Shown here: positions 1 to 6,984 of the stretch, piece by piece
Layout: each line of letters starts with the position of its first letter
Numbering within the stretch: the stretch's first letter is position 1
Source: Flavobacteriales bacterium
GTDB taxonomy: Bacteria; Bacteroidota; Bacteroidia; Flavobacteriales; BACL11
Direction of reading: 5' to 3'
DNA length: 12,750 bases
Assembly (NCBI GenBank): GCA_002730985.1
Contig: PCBP01000028.1
Coordinates: 1 to 12,750, forward strand
The notes under the pieces: generated by a model
Seen by the model: the letters and a program-made list of their open reading frames with translations, nothing else
Database searches by the model: none
What the model was told of the DNA's origin: nothing
Translations under genes and position numbers: made by a program

Positions 1-1742
1 CTACCTCTAAGCTGATGTAATTGAGAAAGTCCAAAACGCTCTGCACTTTCAATGATCATAACAGAAGCATTGGGGACGTCTACACCAACTTCAATAACAG
101 TAGTTGCCACCATAATATTTGTCACCCCTTCTATAAAACGTTTCATCTCATATTCTTTATCCTCAGCTTTCATACGACCATGTACCACACTTACCTGAAA
201 TTTAGGCAAAGGGAATTCTCGTTCAATAGCATTGTAACCCTCCATCAAATCTTTATAATCTAGCTTCTCGCTTTCCTCAATTAACGGAAACACTATATAA
301 ATCTGCCTTCCTAAGACAATCTGTTCTTTCATAAAATTAATAATCTGCAATCGGGAGGAATCTGTCTTCCATATAGTCTCAATTTCTTTCCTTCCAGGTG
401 GTAACTCATCAATTATTGAAACATCTAAATCACCATATATAGTCATAGAAAGTGTCCTGGGAATAGGAGTAGCCGTCATAACTAATATGTGAGGTGGATA
501 ATCATTTTTATTCCAAAGTTTTGCTCTCTGCGCAACTCCAAACCTATGCTGCTCATCAATAACTACTAAACCTAAATTAGTAAACTTTACCTTATCCTCT
601 AGCAAAGCATGTGTACCGATTAACAAATCAATTTCCCCATTCTCTAATTGTTGATATAAGATCTTACGTTCTTTGGCTCTTGTAGATCCCGTAAGTAAGG
701 CCACTCTTATATCCATTTTCTCCAAATATTTAGCAATAGATTGGAAATGCTGCTGAGCCAAAATCTCAGTAGGTGCCATAAGACAAGCCTGATAATTATT
801 ATCCACAGCCATAAGCATCGTTAATAGTGCAACAAAAGTCTTCCCGCTACCTACATCCCCTTGTAATAGTCGGTTCATCTGCTGAGGATTTCTAACATCA
901 TTTCTTATCTCCTTAAGCACCCTCTTCTGCGCATTAGTCAAATTAAAAGGCAAGTGTTTTTCATAGAAATCATTAAACCCATCTCCTAAATTCTCAAAGG
1001 CATAACCCTTTGACTTTTGAGTTCTTGTTAATCTTAATTTCAATAAATGCAACTGCAAGAAGAAGAATTCCTCAAACTTGAGCCTCTTTTGCGCTCTAAC
1101 TAATGACTTCGCATCTTTAGGATGATGAACATCAAAGAAAGACTTTTCTCGACTAGGTAAATTTAATCTTTTAATAAGAGAAGGTGATAAGGTCTCTTCC
1201 AATTGGCTGTCTAGTAAAGGCAATAAAGCTTTAGTTAATTTACTAATTGCTCTACTACTCAAACCTTTGGCATTTAATAATTCTGTTGAATGATAGACAG
1301 CTTGTAAGCTTGCTAAAGAATCCTGACTTTCTTCTCTGATGTCAAGCTCAGGGTGGACGATATTAAATGTCCCCTTATAAGAAGACGGTTTCCCAAAGAC
1401 AATATAATCAGTATGTAACTTTACACCAGATTTTATCCATCTTATTCCTTTGAACCATACCAACTCAAGGACACCTGTACTATCCTTAAAATGAGCAATT
1501 AATCGTTTACTCTTCTTGTGTCCTTTCTCCTCAAATTTTATGATCTTTCCTTTAAGCTGAACATAAGGCATATTAGGGGTTAGATCAGAAATATTATAAA
1601 TTATACTTTTATCAATATAACGAAAAGGATAGTGTTCTAACAAATCACCATATGTGAAGATTTTTAATTCCTTCTTTAAGAGCTCAGCTCTAGATGGGCC
1701 AACACCTTTTAAATAATCAATAGGAGTCTCAAGAATATGCAT
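1..1742 (-). CDS. recG: ATP-dependent DNA helicase RecG (3' end beyond window)
   Basis: RecG is a cytosolic superfamily 2 helicase that remodels stalled replication forks and Holliday junctions. I translated the minus strand from an ATG at 1742; the frame stays open to the window edge, giving about 580 residues of a family usually near 700, so roughly the last 120 are missing. Visible in order: an N-terminal helix-hairpin-helix-like stretch with LKGVGPSRA (residues 11-19), the OB-fold wedge domain (about 58-110), the Walker A motif GDVGSGKT (295-302), the DEQH box (396-399), MTATPIPRTL (422-431), the second helicase lobe with VVHGRMKAED, and SQLHQLRG (573-580), where the window ends. The key motifs fall in one continuous frame, so it appears intact. 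It lies 27 bp downstream of cdd in the same direction. Identification is firm; only the C-terminal end is unseen. Confidence 0.97.
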   Translation of the reverse strand, partial: MHILETPIDYLKGVGPSRAELLKKELKIFTYGDLLEHYPFRYIDKSIIYNISDLTPNMPYVQLKGKIIKFEEKGHKKSKRLIAHFKDSTGVLELVWFKGIRWIKSGVKLHTDYIVFGKPSSYKGTFNIVHPELDIREESQDSLASLQAVYHSTELLNAKGLSSRAISKLTKALLPLLDSQLEETLSPSLIKRLNLPSREKSFFDVHHPKDAKSLVRAQKRLKFEEFFFLQLHLLKLRLTRTQKSKGYAFENLGDGFNDFYEKHLPFNLTNAQKRVLKEIRNDVRNPQQMNRLLQGDVGSGKTFVALLTMLMAVDNNYQACLMAPTEILAQQHFQSIAKYLEKMDIRVALLTGSTRAKERKILYQQLENGEIDLLIGTHALLEDKVKFTNLGLVVIDEQHRFGVAQRAKLWNKNDYPPHILVMTATPIPRTLSMTIYGDLDVSIIDELPPGRKEIETIWKTDSSRLQIINFMKEQIVLGRQIYIVFPLIEESEKLDYKDLMEGYNAIEREFPLPKFQVSVVHGRMKAEDKEYEMKRFIEGVTNIMVATTVIEVGVDVPNASVMIIESAERFGLSQLHQLRG

Positions 1743-1769
1743 GCGGTAAATTTAAAGAAAACTAAATTA

Positions 1770-2258
1770 CTAGTGCTTCTTTAAGTGAGGGCTTTTAAAC
1801 ATAAAAGGCAACAAATCCTGCACTTGATTTGCAATAAGTACATGATCATTGGGAGAATGCAAGATAACCTTTATCGACTGTCCTTGTTTATCCTCATACT
1901 CTGCCATTACTTGCCTACAAGCACCACAAGGAGAGATAACATCAGTTACTCCAAAACTTTTTGACAATACAGATACTGCTATAGTTTCTATTTTAATATC
2001 TGGGAATTTTGACCCAACATAAAACATAGCTACCCTTTCCGCACAAAGCCCAGATGGGTAAGCAACATTTTCTTGATTACTGCCATTTATAATCTCTCCA
2101 TTCTCGAGCAAAATACTTGCTCCCACCAGAAATCCAGAATAAGGAGCATAAGCAGTCACAAAGGCCTCTTTTGCATTAGCAATAAGCTCTTGGTCCTTAA
2201 TATCTAACTCTGATAAATGAGACGAAATAAAATTAAGTGTTATCTTTTTCTCTTGCAT
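1770..2258 (-). CDS. cdd: Cytidine deaminase
   Basis: This 162-residue protein should convert cytidine and deoxycytidine to uridine and deoxyuridine in cytosolic pyrimidine salvage. It has the family landmarks: the substrate-side segment APYSGFLVGA (38-47), the first zinc ligand and catalytic glutamate in CAER (C72, E74), and the other two zinc cysteines in PCGACRQ (C111, C114). A Cys in the first ligand position with a chain of this length fits the homotetrameric class rather than the larger dimeric E. coli type. The ATG overlaps the stop of the upstream DUF2490 gene by one base (TAATG), suggesting translational coupling. recG follows after 27 bp. It is probably a housekeeping gene carried at the end of the longer transcript; nothing links its chemistry to the secreted genes upstream. 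Confidence 0.96.
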   Translation of the reverse strand: MQEKKITLNFISSHLSELDIKDQELIANAKEAFVTAYAPYSGFLVGASILLENGEIINGSNQENVAYPSGLCAERVAMFYVGSKFPDIKIETIAVSVLSKSFGVTDVISPCGACRQVMAEYEDKQGQSIKVILHSPNDHVLIANQVQDLLPFMFKSPHLKKH

Positions 2259-2899
2259 TATAAATCATATGAAAGTTTGCCCTCAAATATAAAAATAGTT
2301 TCTGGATTATTTACATAGAACTCTTGCTGTATACGATAAGCAAAATCAAAAGCTATATTTTTAGTGATTGGGTGAGATACTGAAATTGTTGATCGCAATT
2401 TATTAACTCCATTATACAAATTCAAAAAATACTCAGTAGCAATATTAGGTGTGAGTTTTGTTTTACGAATATTATAGGAAAATAAGAACTTCTGACGCAA
2501 AGTCATTTTATAACCATAAATATTCCCCTGAGTTTGCCATCTATTCCTAATAGAACAATCCAGCCTCTTAACAAGTTTATTCTTATAACTTAAATCTGAA
2601 TAAAACCTGTGATTATCAGAAGCTTTAAGCTCTTTATCCCAGTTATTAGCATAACGATAACCACTCGCAAAAGAAACTCTTTTGCTCCATCTCTTTTTAA
2701 ACTTAAAATCAAAAAACTGTTTAGACAATAGACTAGAATTCTCTCTATATCTGATACCTGATTTTAATGTCAGATCTATTTTCTTAACTAATTTCTTTTT
2801 AAGAGAAAATGAATACCAAGACTGTAAATCATTCTCTTGGGGAAAAACAGACAAAGAACTAATCAATAGTAAAATAATACTATTCCGAATCTTGTTCAT
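2258..2899 (-). CDS. DUF2490 family protein, predicted outer-membrane beta-barrel
   Basis: This 213-residue protein starts with a signal peptide (a basic MNKIRN, then a hydrophobic stretch to about residue 20). The mature part is built of alternating polar and aromatic strands, for example LQSWYSF (25-31), FDFKFKKRW (63-71), VSFASGYRYANNW (75-87), HRFYSDLSY (97-105) and a final IFIFEGKLSYDL. This is the pattern of the DUF2490 family, which is common in Bacteroidota and thought to form outer-membrane barrels; its function is not established to my knowledge. The start at 2899 lies inside the last 20 bases of the DUF4956 gene and its stop shares a base with the cdd start, so it is tightly embedded in the operon. 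It could serve as an outer-membrane pore or scaffold for the secreted proteins upstream, but that is inference. Confidence 0.8.
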   Translation of the reverse strand: MNKIRNSIILLLISSLSVFPQENDLQSWYSFSLKKKLVKKIDLTLKSGIRYRENSSLLSKQFFDFKFKKRWSKRVSFASGYRYANNWDKELKASDNHRFYSDLSYKNKLVKRLDCSIRNRWQTQGNIYGYKMTLRQKFLFSYNIRKTKLTPNIATEYFLNLYNGVNKLRSTISVSHPITKNIAFDFAYRIQQEFYVNNPETIFIFEGKLSYDL

Positions 2900-3524
2900 A
2901 ATAGAAAATACGCAAGTTAGCTGTATCTTTCAATAAATCAATTCTTCTCACTTCTACTCGAATAACATCAACTCCTACTCTTTCTTTTAGATCTGCTATC
3001 AATTCATCTCTTCTTTCTGGGACTATTAATTCAATCTTCTCATATGTAATATTTTTTCTACTTTGGTGCTTTAAGAGCCATAACCTCTCCATGCCATAAG
3101 TAACAAACACAATTAGCAAGTTAGCAAACACAAGCTCAGAATGACTAATTTTCTTATTTGAAAGTGCATTAACTACCGAGATACCAATCACTAAAAACAA
3201 ATAAGTCATCTCCTTAATAGGAATAGGATCGGTACGATAACGAATTATACCAAAAATTGCAAAAAGCCCAAGTGCGAAACCAAGTTGTAGTTTTACACTG
3301 TCCAGTAAGACACAAAGTAAAAAGACAGTTAAACTAATCAAAAAATAGGTAAATAAATAGTCTTTATTCTTTGTTATAGGATAATAAATATATCTAACAA
3401 TAACTGTAATAATTATTAGATTAAAGATAGTTTTAGTTACCATCTTCCAGAAATCTTCTGAGTCAAAAATTGGAGTGCCTAAGAACTCTAGGCCTCCAGA
3501 TAATAAAATTGATAATAGTTCCAT
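2880..3524 (-). CDS. DUF4956 domain inner-membrane protein
   Basis: This is a 214-residue multi-spanning membrane protein. Hydrophobic segments lie at about 29-48, 56-75, 80-94, 106-121 and 128-148, followed by a soluble charged tail (about 155-214). Between the third and fourth segments is the motif RYRTDPIPIKEMTYLF (95-110), which I recognise as the hallmark of DUF4956. The biochemical role of the family is unknown to me, but it is repeatedly found beside VTC-type polyphosphate polymerase domain genes and CotH genes. Here its ATG follows the stop of the VTC-domain gene with no gap, and its own 3' end overlaps the DUF2490 gene by 20 bp. The tail has two strand-like stretches (ITYEKIELIVP and DVIRVEVRRIDL) that could form a small cytosolic domain. 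A role as membrane partner or channel for the VTC enzyme is plausible but unproven. Confidence 0.88.
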   Translation of the reverse strand: MELLSILLSGGLEFLGTPIFDSEDFWKMVTKTIFNLIIITVIVRYIYYPITKNKDYLFTYFLISLTVFLLCVLLDSVKLQLGFALGLFAIFGIIRYRTDPIPIKEMTYLFLVIGISVVNALSNKKISHSELVFANLLIVFVTYGMERLWLLKHQSRKNITYEKIELIVPERRDELIADLKERVGVDVIRVEVRRIDLLKDTANLRIFYYEQDSE

Positions 3525-4274
3525 TTATGTTTGTTTTAATTTATTAATAAATAACCTTTTCTCTTTAAAACGGTTTTGTTTTAAGTTAGGATCTAATTCT
3601 AATGTACTCATACAATATTTACTAATCCTGACAGGTAAAATATGTAATTCTTTCGCAATCTTCATAAAATCAGATGACCTACTCATTCTTTCTTGTTTTA
3701 CTTCAGCAATAACAATCTTCTTTAAGTCTCCAGAGCGCTCCTTATTCTCAAAAGTAAGGTCTATATCTATAGTTAAGCGTTCCTTATGTATGGAATGCAC
3801 AAAAGTGATTCTACTAAAATTAATCCACTGCTTTGCCTCTACATTAATATCCTGACCTACAATTTTATTTACATACTGCTGCTGTTCTATTGTAAGTTGA
3901 TTAGAAATCGAGCCTACCTTAATTCTTTTCTTTATTGTTTTTCCTTTATTATTTTTCTTCTTTACCTCAAGGAAAGTTAGATCACTACCAACATATTCCC
4001 TGAATCTAATTTTGTTTCTATTTACTCTTCCATTATGGTGATCAAGATAAAACTTTCTATCAATAGTATCATAATAAAGAGACCTATAATCATGGATAAA
4101 TTTCTTATCTATTGAAAGTACTCGATAAAAAGGCTGCATTCTTTCCAATAAATCAGGAAGTTTTGCTGACTTAAAAGCAAATTTGGTATCCGTCCTACTC
4201 ATTAATTTCACATCGTCCATCTCATCTAATGAAATAGGTGTAAAACCATCTATTATGTGTAAGAGATCACTCAA
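3525..4274 (-). CDS. VTC domain polyphosphate polymerase-like protein (triphosphate tunnel fold)
   Basis: This 249-residue soluble protein matches the VTC domain (PF09359), the cytosolic triphosphate-tunnel domain that in yeast Vtc4 makes inorganic polyphosphate from ATP. Recognisable elements are LMSRTDTKFAF (24-34), the strand KIRFREY with the paired arginines R90 and R92, FLEVKKK (E103, K105), a basic TIKKR (113-117), FSRITF around R155, the acidic TIDIDLTFEN strand (168-177), IAEVKQE (E191, K193) and RISKYC (K219). These fit the ring of basic residues and metal-binding glutamate expected in the tunnel. No transmembrane or SPX domain is present. The start is TTG, placed directly after the TAA of the lipoprotein gene; the first in-frame ATG codes for M19, close to the conserved LMSRTD strand, so TTG is preferred. 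Polymerase activity is inferred from the fold; another triphosphate-using activity is possible. Confidence 0.88.
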   Translation of the reverse strand: MSDLLHIIDGFTPISLDEMDDVKLMSRTDTKFAFKSAKLPDLLERMQPFYRVLSIDKKFIHDYRSLYYDTIDRKFYLDHHNGRVNRNKIRFREYVGSDLTFLEVKKKNNKGKTIKKRIKVGSISNQLTIEQQQYVNKIVGQDINVEAKQWINFSRITFVHSIHKERLTIDIDLTFENKERSGDLKKIVIAEVKQERMSRSSDFMKIAKELHILPVRISKYCMSTLELDPNLKQNRFKEKRLFINKLKQT

Positions 4275-4691
4275 TTATTGGTTCTTTTCAATCACAAAAT
4301 CCTCAACCTTATTAGTAGAATTATTTGAACTTATCTCTATATGCTTAAAGATAGGATACTCATACTCTATACCACTACCATCAGTACTGTCAGCATAAGC
4401 GTATATTGTATAATTACCCTTTCTTAAATATTCAAAATGATATCTCCCATTATAGTCAGTTTCAAACTTATCGTCATATATACCTTCGTGATTATCTGAA
4501 TATATAATAAAGACATCTTTGCCCGCATCTAACTGGAAGAAAGAAGTGTCCCATTCTCCTGAGAATGGATTTTGAGAAGTAAAGATCTTATACACCTTCC
4601 CTTCAATAACTGAGGTGCCTCCCTCTCCTGCATCTTTCTCACAAGCAATAAGAGCTATTGCTACTAAAAAAATAAATAAAATATTTCTCAT
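4275..4691 (-). CDS. Small lipoprotein with carboxypeptidase-regulatory-like beta-sandwich
   Basis: This is a 138-residue predicted lipoprotein. A hydrophobic signal (residues 2-16) ends in the lipobox LIAC, with C17 as the acylated cysteine and an acidic, flexible linker (EKDAGEGG) after it. The mature part resembles a carboxypeptidase-regulatory or CNA-B-type sandwich: it opens with IEGKVY (29-34) and contains the typical TDYNGRYHFEYLRKGNYTIY pattern (78-97), where a turn is followed by the strand that closes the sandwich. I do not recognise a specific family. It sits 5 bp after CotH-1 and its stop is immediately followed by the TTG start of the VTC gene, so it is likely co-translated with both. 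It could anchor or organise a complex at the outer membrane or cell surface; no catalytic residues are apparent. Confidence 0.75.
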   Translation of the reverse strand: MRNILFIFLVAIALIACEKDAGEGGTSVIEGKVYKIFTSQNPFSGEWDTSFFQLDAGKDVFIIYSDNHEGIYDDKFETDYNGRYHFEYLRKGNYTIYAYADSTDGSGIEYEYPIFKHIEISSNNSTNKVEDFVIEKNQ

Positions 4692-4696
4692 GATGT

Positions 4697-6904
4697 TTAT
4701 TGTTTTATTATTTTAACCACGGAATCTCCTGAATGCACGAAATATATCCCACTCTCCCAATTACTAATGTCAATTGACTCTACTTCATCCTCAGAATAAA
4801 CTATTTTCCCCATCACATTAAAGACATTAATAGTTTGAGTAGTTCCTAATAGATAAATCCTAGTATTAGAAGGGTTTGGATAGACTCTAAAGGCAGTCTC
4901 AAAAATTATATTACTATTTCCAGATGTAGGCTGATTATCAGCCTCATAGGTATGATTCTGATATTGCATTACACCACTTCCATTTGGCACACGAGCATAA
5001 CCCATATCAGTTGGCATATTTACATAATGAACAGCATCAAGTACTATGCCTGTAGGACTAGTTAGATAAACCTCCTCCTGATCAGCTGAAAGACGATATG
5101 TAGTGTGTAATCCTGTCTGACTTACTCCAGCTGTATCACACCAAATAATTAGATAATCATTAGCAGAAATGGTGACATTTGGGAAAGACCATCTGGTTAA
5201 ATCATTTTCATTATCAGAAAGGTAATATCCATTTAAATTCAATGAAAAATTATTACCATTATATAACTCAACCCAATCATCATACTCTCCATCTTGATCA
5301 GGAACTGATGAAAAATTACCTGCCATGACCTCATTAATTACTAATCCACTAACAACTGCTAACTGGTGGAATTCTTTCTCTGCCCTCTCAGGAGAAAAAA
5401 CTCCTGCATCATTATTTTCTGCATAAAAGTAATACTGAATATCTCTAGCATCCACATCAATATTTGCTCCGAAAACTCCATCACCAGCAATACCATCACC
5501 ATGCTGCCCATCATCAAACATCTGTAATTTCTCAAACTTATCAGCAAACTTAAATCGATATCCTAAATAAGCATAATTTGAATTTGAGATTTGTGCTGTT
5601 ATATTTACTGTTGTATGAGGTATAACTGATGTAGTGTTTAATGGGGTGATTATTGGAGTAGAAGCAGTAAATTCAGGAAGTGACTGCAAATATTGTATTC
5701 TAGGTGACATTAACTCGGAAATACCAATAATAGGATTAACGCCAACAGATGTAGTGATATTACTAGTGAACTCCGTATAGGTGTAGAATGTATTTGGATC
5801 TACACTAACATCTGAATCAACAATCTGCTGTAATTGATTAGCTCTTGCACTATAATTATTATTTGCAAATTGCTCATTGAGAATAGTCCGCATGTGCGCT
5901 ATATACATACGCCTGTATCTATCAGAAGAAAACAGTTGATTTGTTAGTTTATTACTGAGATCGGTACTATTATGAAAAATATCTAACTCTTGCAAGTCAA
6001 TATTTGTGACCGGTTGAGGTAGTCCATTAGTGAAAGTGCCAAATGCCATATTCATATCCCATAACAATGGAGAAAACCTCCCATTATTATCCTTAAACAG
6101 ATAGAAATTATGAGGAATAGAATTAATTGGCCCATCTAAACAAACAGTTAGGTTTTCAAAAGCCATCATCCATAGAGCCCTATCTATATCTAATACACTC
6201 TCAATCTCATTGAAATAATTATTTAATGTATCAAGAAAATTACCAAGCTGGCCCCAGTCATTGGAAGATTGCATCTCATATGCTCTTTGATAACAATTTG
6301 TATCAGAATAATATTCTAAAATGCCTAACTGCTGCCCTAAACATCCTGGAACTGTAACGCCTGTATTTTCAGCTTTAAAAAAAGGACCTTTACGTTCATA
6401 AAAATGTTCATTTGTAAAATCATCATCGATCGACTGTACACATGTAAATAAACCAATCAAGACGCCATCTACAAATACATTTGCATAAGTAGCTTTTGGT
6501 GCAGGCATATAATTTCTCGCCATCTCATAAGTTAATACCTCACGCACAAAAGAAGGATCTCGGAAACCATTAGAAAGTTTAAGTACATTATAACCATCGA
6601 TAGATTGTCCATTATTTATATAATCCAACCTTATATTCATTGGATTCTTTGCATTATTAACATTATATGAGCTATTACCTTTATATTTAATTCCAACATC
6701 CTCATCTCTCAACCCATCAATCAATATTGAGTCTGCTATTAACCTTTCTCCATTATTGTTAGCATAATAAATATCAAGTGAATCATCCCAATTAGGCTCA
6801 TTAAAAAAGATTTCTATCTGACGAACTCCGATATCAAAGACATCCTGAGAAAAAGAAATGAAAGAGAAGAATATAAAAGAGAAAAAAAGAAGATATCTAC
6901 ACAT
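4697..6904 (-). CDS. T9SS-secreted CotH kinase family protein with lamin tail domain (CotH-1)
   Basis: This 735-residue protein opens with a signal peptide (1-19, FISFSQ cleavage region). Residues about 25-410 are a CotH-type kinase domain: IKYKGNSSY (72-80), LKLSNGFRDPSFVREVLTYE (108-127), FVDGVLIGLF (144-153), the helix with D257 and HNFYLF (265-270), and WDMNMAFG (282-289). CotH of Bacillus is an atypical protein kinase; D257 and D283 are the best candidates for its two catalytic aspartates. A sandwich domain with MFDDGQHGDGIAGDGVFGA (462-480) follows, then a lamin tail domain (about 520-655, WVELYN at 544-549) and a T9SS type A sorting domain (YPNPSN at 675-680 to the C terminus). The product is therefore expected on the cell surface or outside. 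It is a paralogue of the protein at 8233-10482. An 80-bp gap precedes it. Kinase activity is inferred; an adhesive role is an alternative. Confidence 0.9.
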   Translation of the reverse strand: MCRYLLFFSFIFFSFISFSQDVFDIGVRQIEIFFNEPNWDDSLDIYYANNNGERLIADSILIDGLRDEDVGIKYKGNSSYNVNNAKNPMNIRLDYINNGQSIDGYNVLKLSNGFRDPSFVREVLTYEMARNYMPAPKATYANVFVDGVLIGLFTCVQSIDDDFTNEHFYERKGPFFKAENTGVTVPGCLGQQLGILEYYSDTNCYQRAYEMQSSNDWGQLGNFLDTLNNYFNEIESVLDIDRALWMMAFENLTVCLDGPINSIPHNFYLFKDNNGRFSPLLWDMNMAFGTFTNGLPQPVTNIDLQELDIFHNSTDLSNKLTNQLFSSDRYRRMYIAHMRTILNEQFANNNYSARANQLQQIVDSDVSVDPNTFYTYTEFTSNITTSVGVNPIIGISELMSPRIQYLQSLPEFTASTPIITPLNTTSVIPHTTVNITAQISNSNYAYLGYRFKFADKFEKLQMFDDGQHGDGIAGDGVFGANIDVDARDIQYYFYAENNDAGVFSPERAEKEFHQLAVVSGLVINEVMAGNFSSVPDQDGEYDDWVELYNGNNFSLNLNGYYLSDNENDLTRWSFPNVTISANDYLIIWCDTAGVSQTGLHTTYRLSADQEEVYLTSPTGIVLDAVHYVNMPTDMGYARVPNGSGVMQYQNHTYEADNQPTSGNSNIIFETAFRVYPNPSNTRIYLLGTTQTINVFNVMGKIVYSEDEVESIDISNWESGIYFVHSGDSVVKIIKQ
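5389..5406. repeat. Inverted repeat inside CotH-1, identical copy in CotH-2
   Basis: CAGGAGAAAAAACTCCTG is a perfect 6-bp stem with a 6-base loop. On the coding strand it encodes GVFSP in the sandwich domain before the lamin tail. The same 18 bases occur in the paralogous gene at 8931-8948. Conservation of the peptide in two paralogues may fully explain it. Confidence 0.6.
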
Positions 6905-6984
6905 ATTTTGACTTTATAAAGTTGGCGTAAAGTTAAGAAAAAAACTACTCAAGGTATTAATATTAGTTAAGTAAAATAGGGAGA
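6905..6984 (-). promoter_or_regulatory. 80-bp gap, possible internal promoter for CotH-1 and downstream genes
   Basis: This is the longest non-coding stretch in the window; every other junction is 27 bp or less. Read on the minus strand it contains TAACTTTA (6928-6935), one base off the Bacteroidota -7 element TAnnTTTG. A TTG lies upstream (6950-6952), but the spacing of about 14 bases is shorter than the usual 19-21. A perfect 12-bp palindrome lies between this element and the ATG. No terminator-like hairpin with a T tract closes the upstream propeller gene. A promoter here would separate CotH-1, the lipoprotein, VTC, DUF4956, DUF2490, cdd and recG from the upstream secreted genes. The evidence is weak. 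Confidence 0.25.
6911..6922. repeat. Perfect 12-bp palindrome before CotH-1
   Basis: ACTTTATAAAGT reads identically on both strands and lies 6 bp upstream of the CotH-1 start codon. It has no loop, so it is not a terminator. It could be a dimeric protein site or mask the start region in mRNA, but AT-rich palindromes of this size also arise by chance. Confidence 0.4.

Noticed and set aside
21..263. Plus-strand ORF of 80 codons
   Set aside because: It lies antisense to recG, where the minus strand shows conserved helicase motifs; the translated product has no recognisable features.
1743..1769. Possible terminator between cdd and recG
   Set aside because: Only a short imperfect AT-rich inverted pattern is present, with no GC-containing stem or T tract.
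2682..4398. Several plus-strand ORFs of 64-126 codons (2682-2936, 3475-3855, 3786-3980, 4183-4398)
   Set aside because: All lie opposite well-supported minus-strand genes and look like random translations of AT-rich complement.
5389..5406. CAGGAG/CTCCTG hairpin as a transcription terminator
   Set aside because: It is inside the coding region, the T run is in the loop rather than after the stem, and an identical copy sits inside the paralogue.
5359..5547. Minus-strand ORF of 62 codons inside CotH-1
   Set aside because: It is an out-of-frame reading of the sandwich domain region, which is continuous in the main frame.
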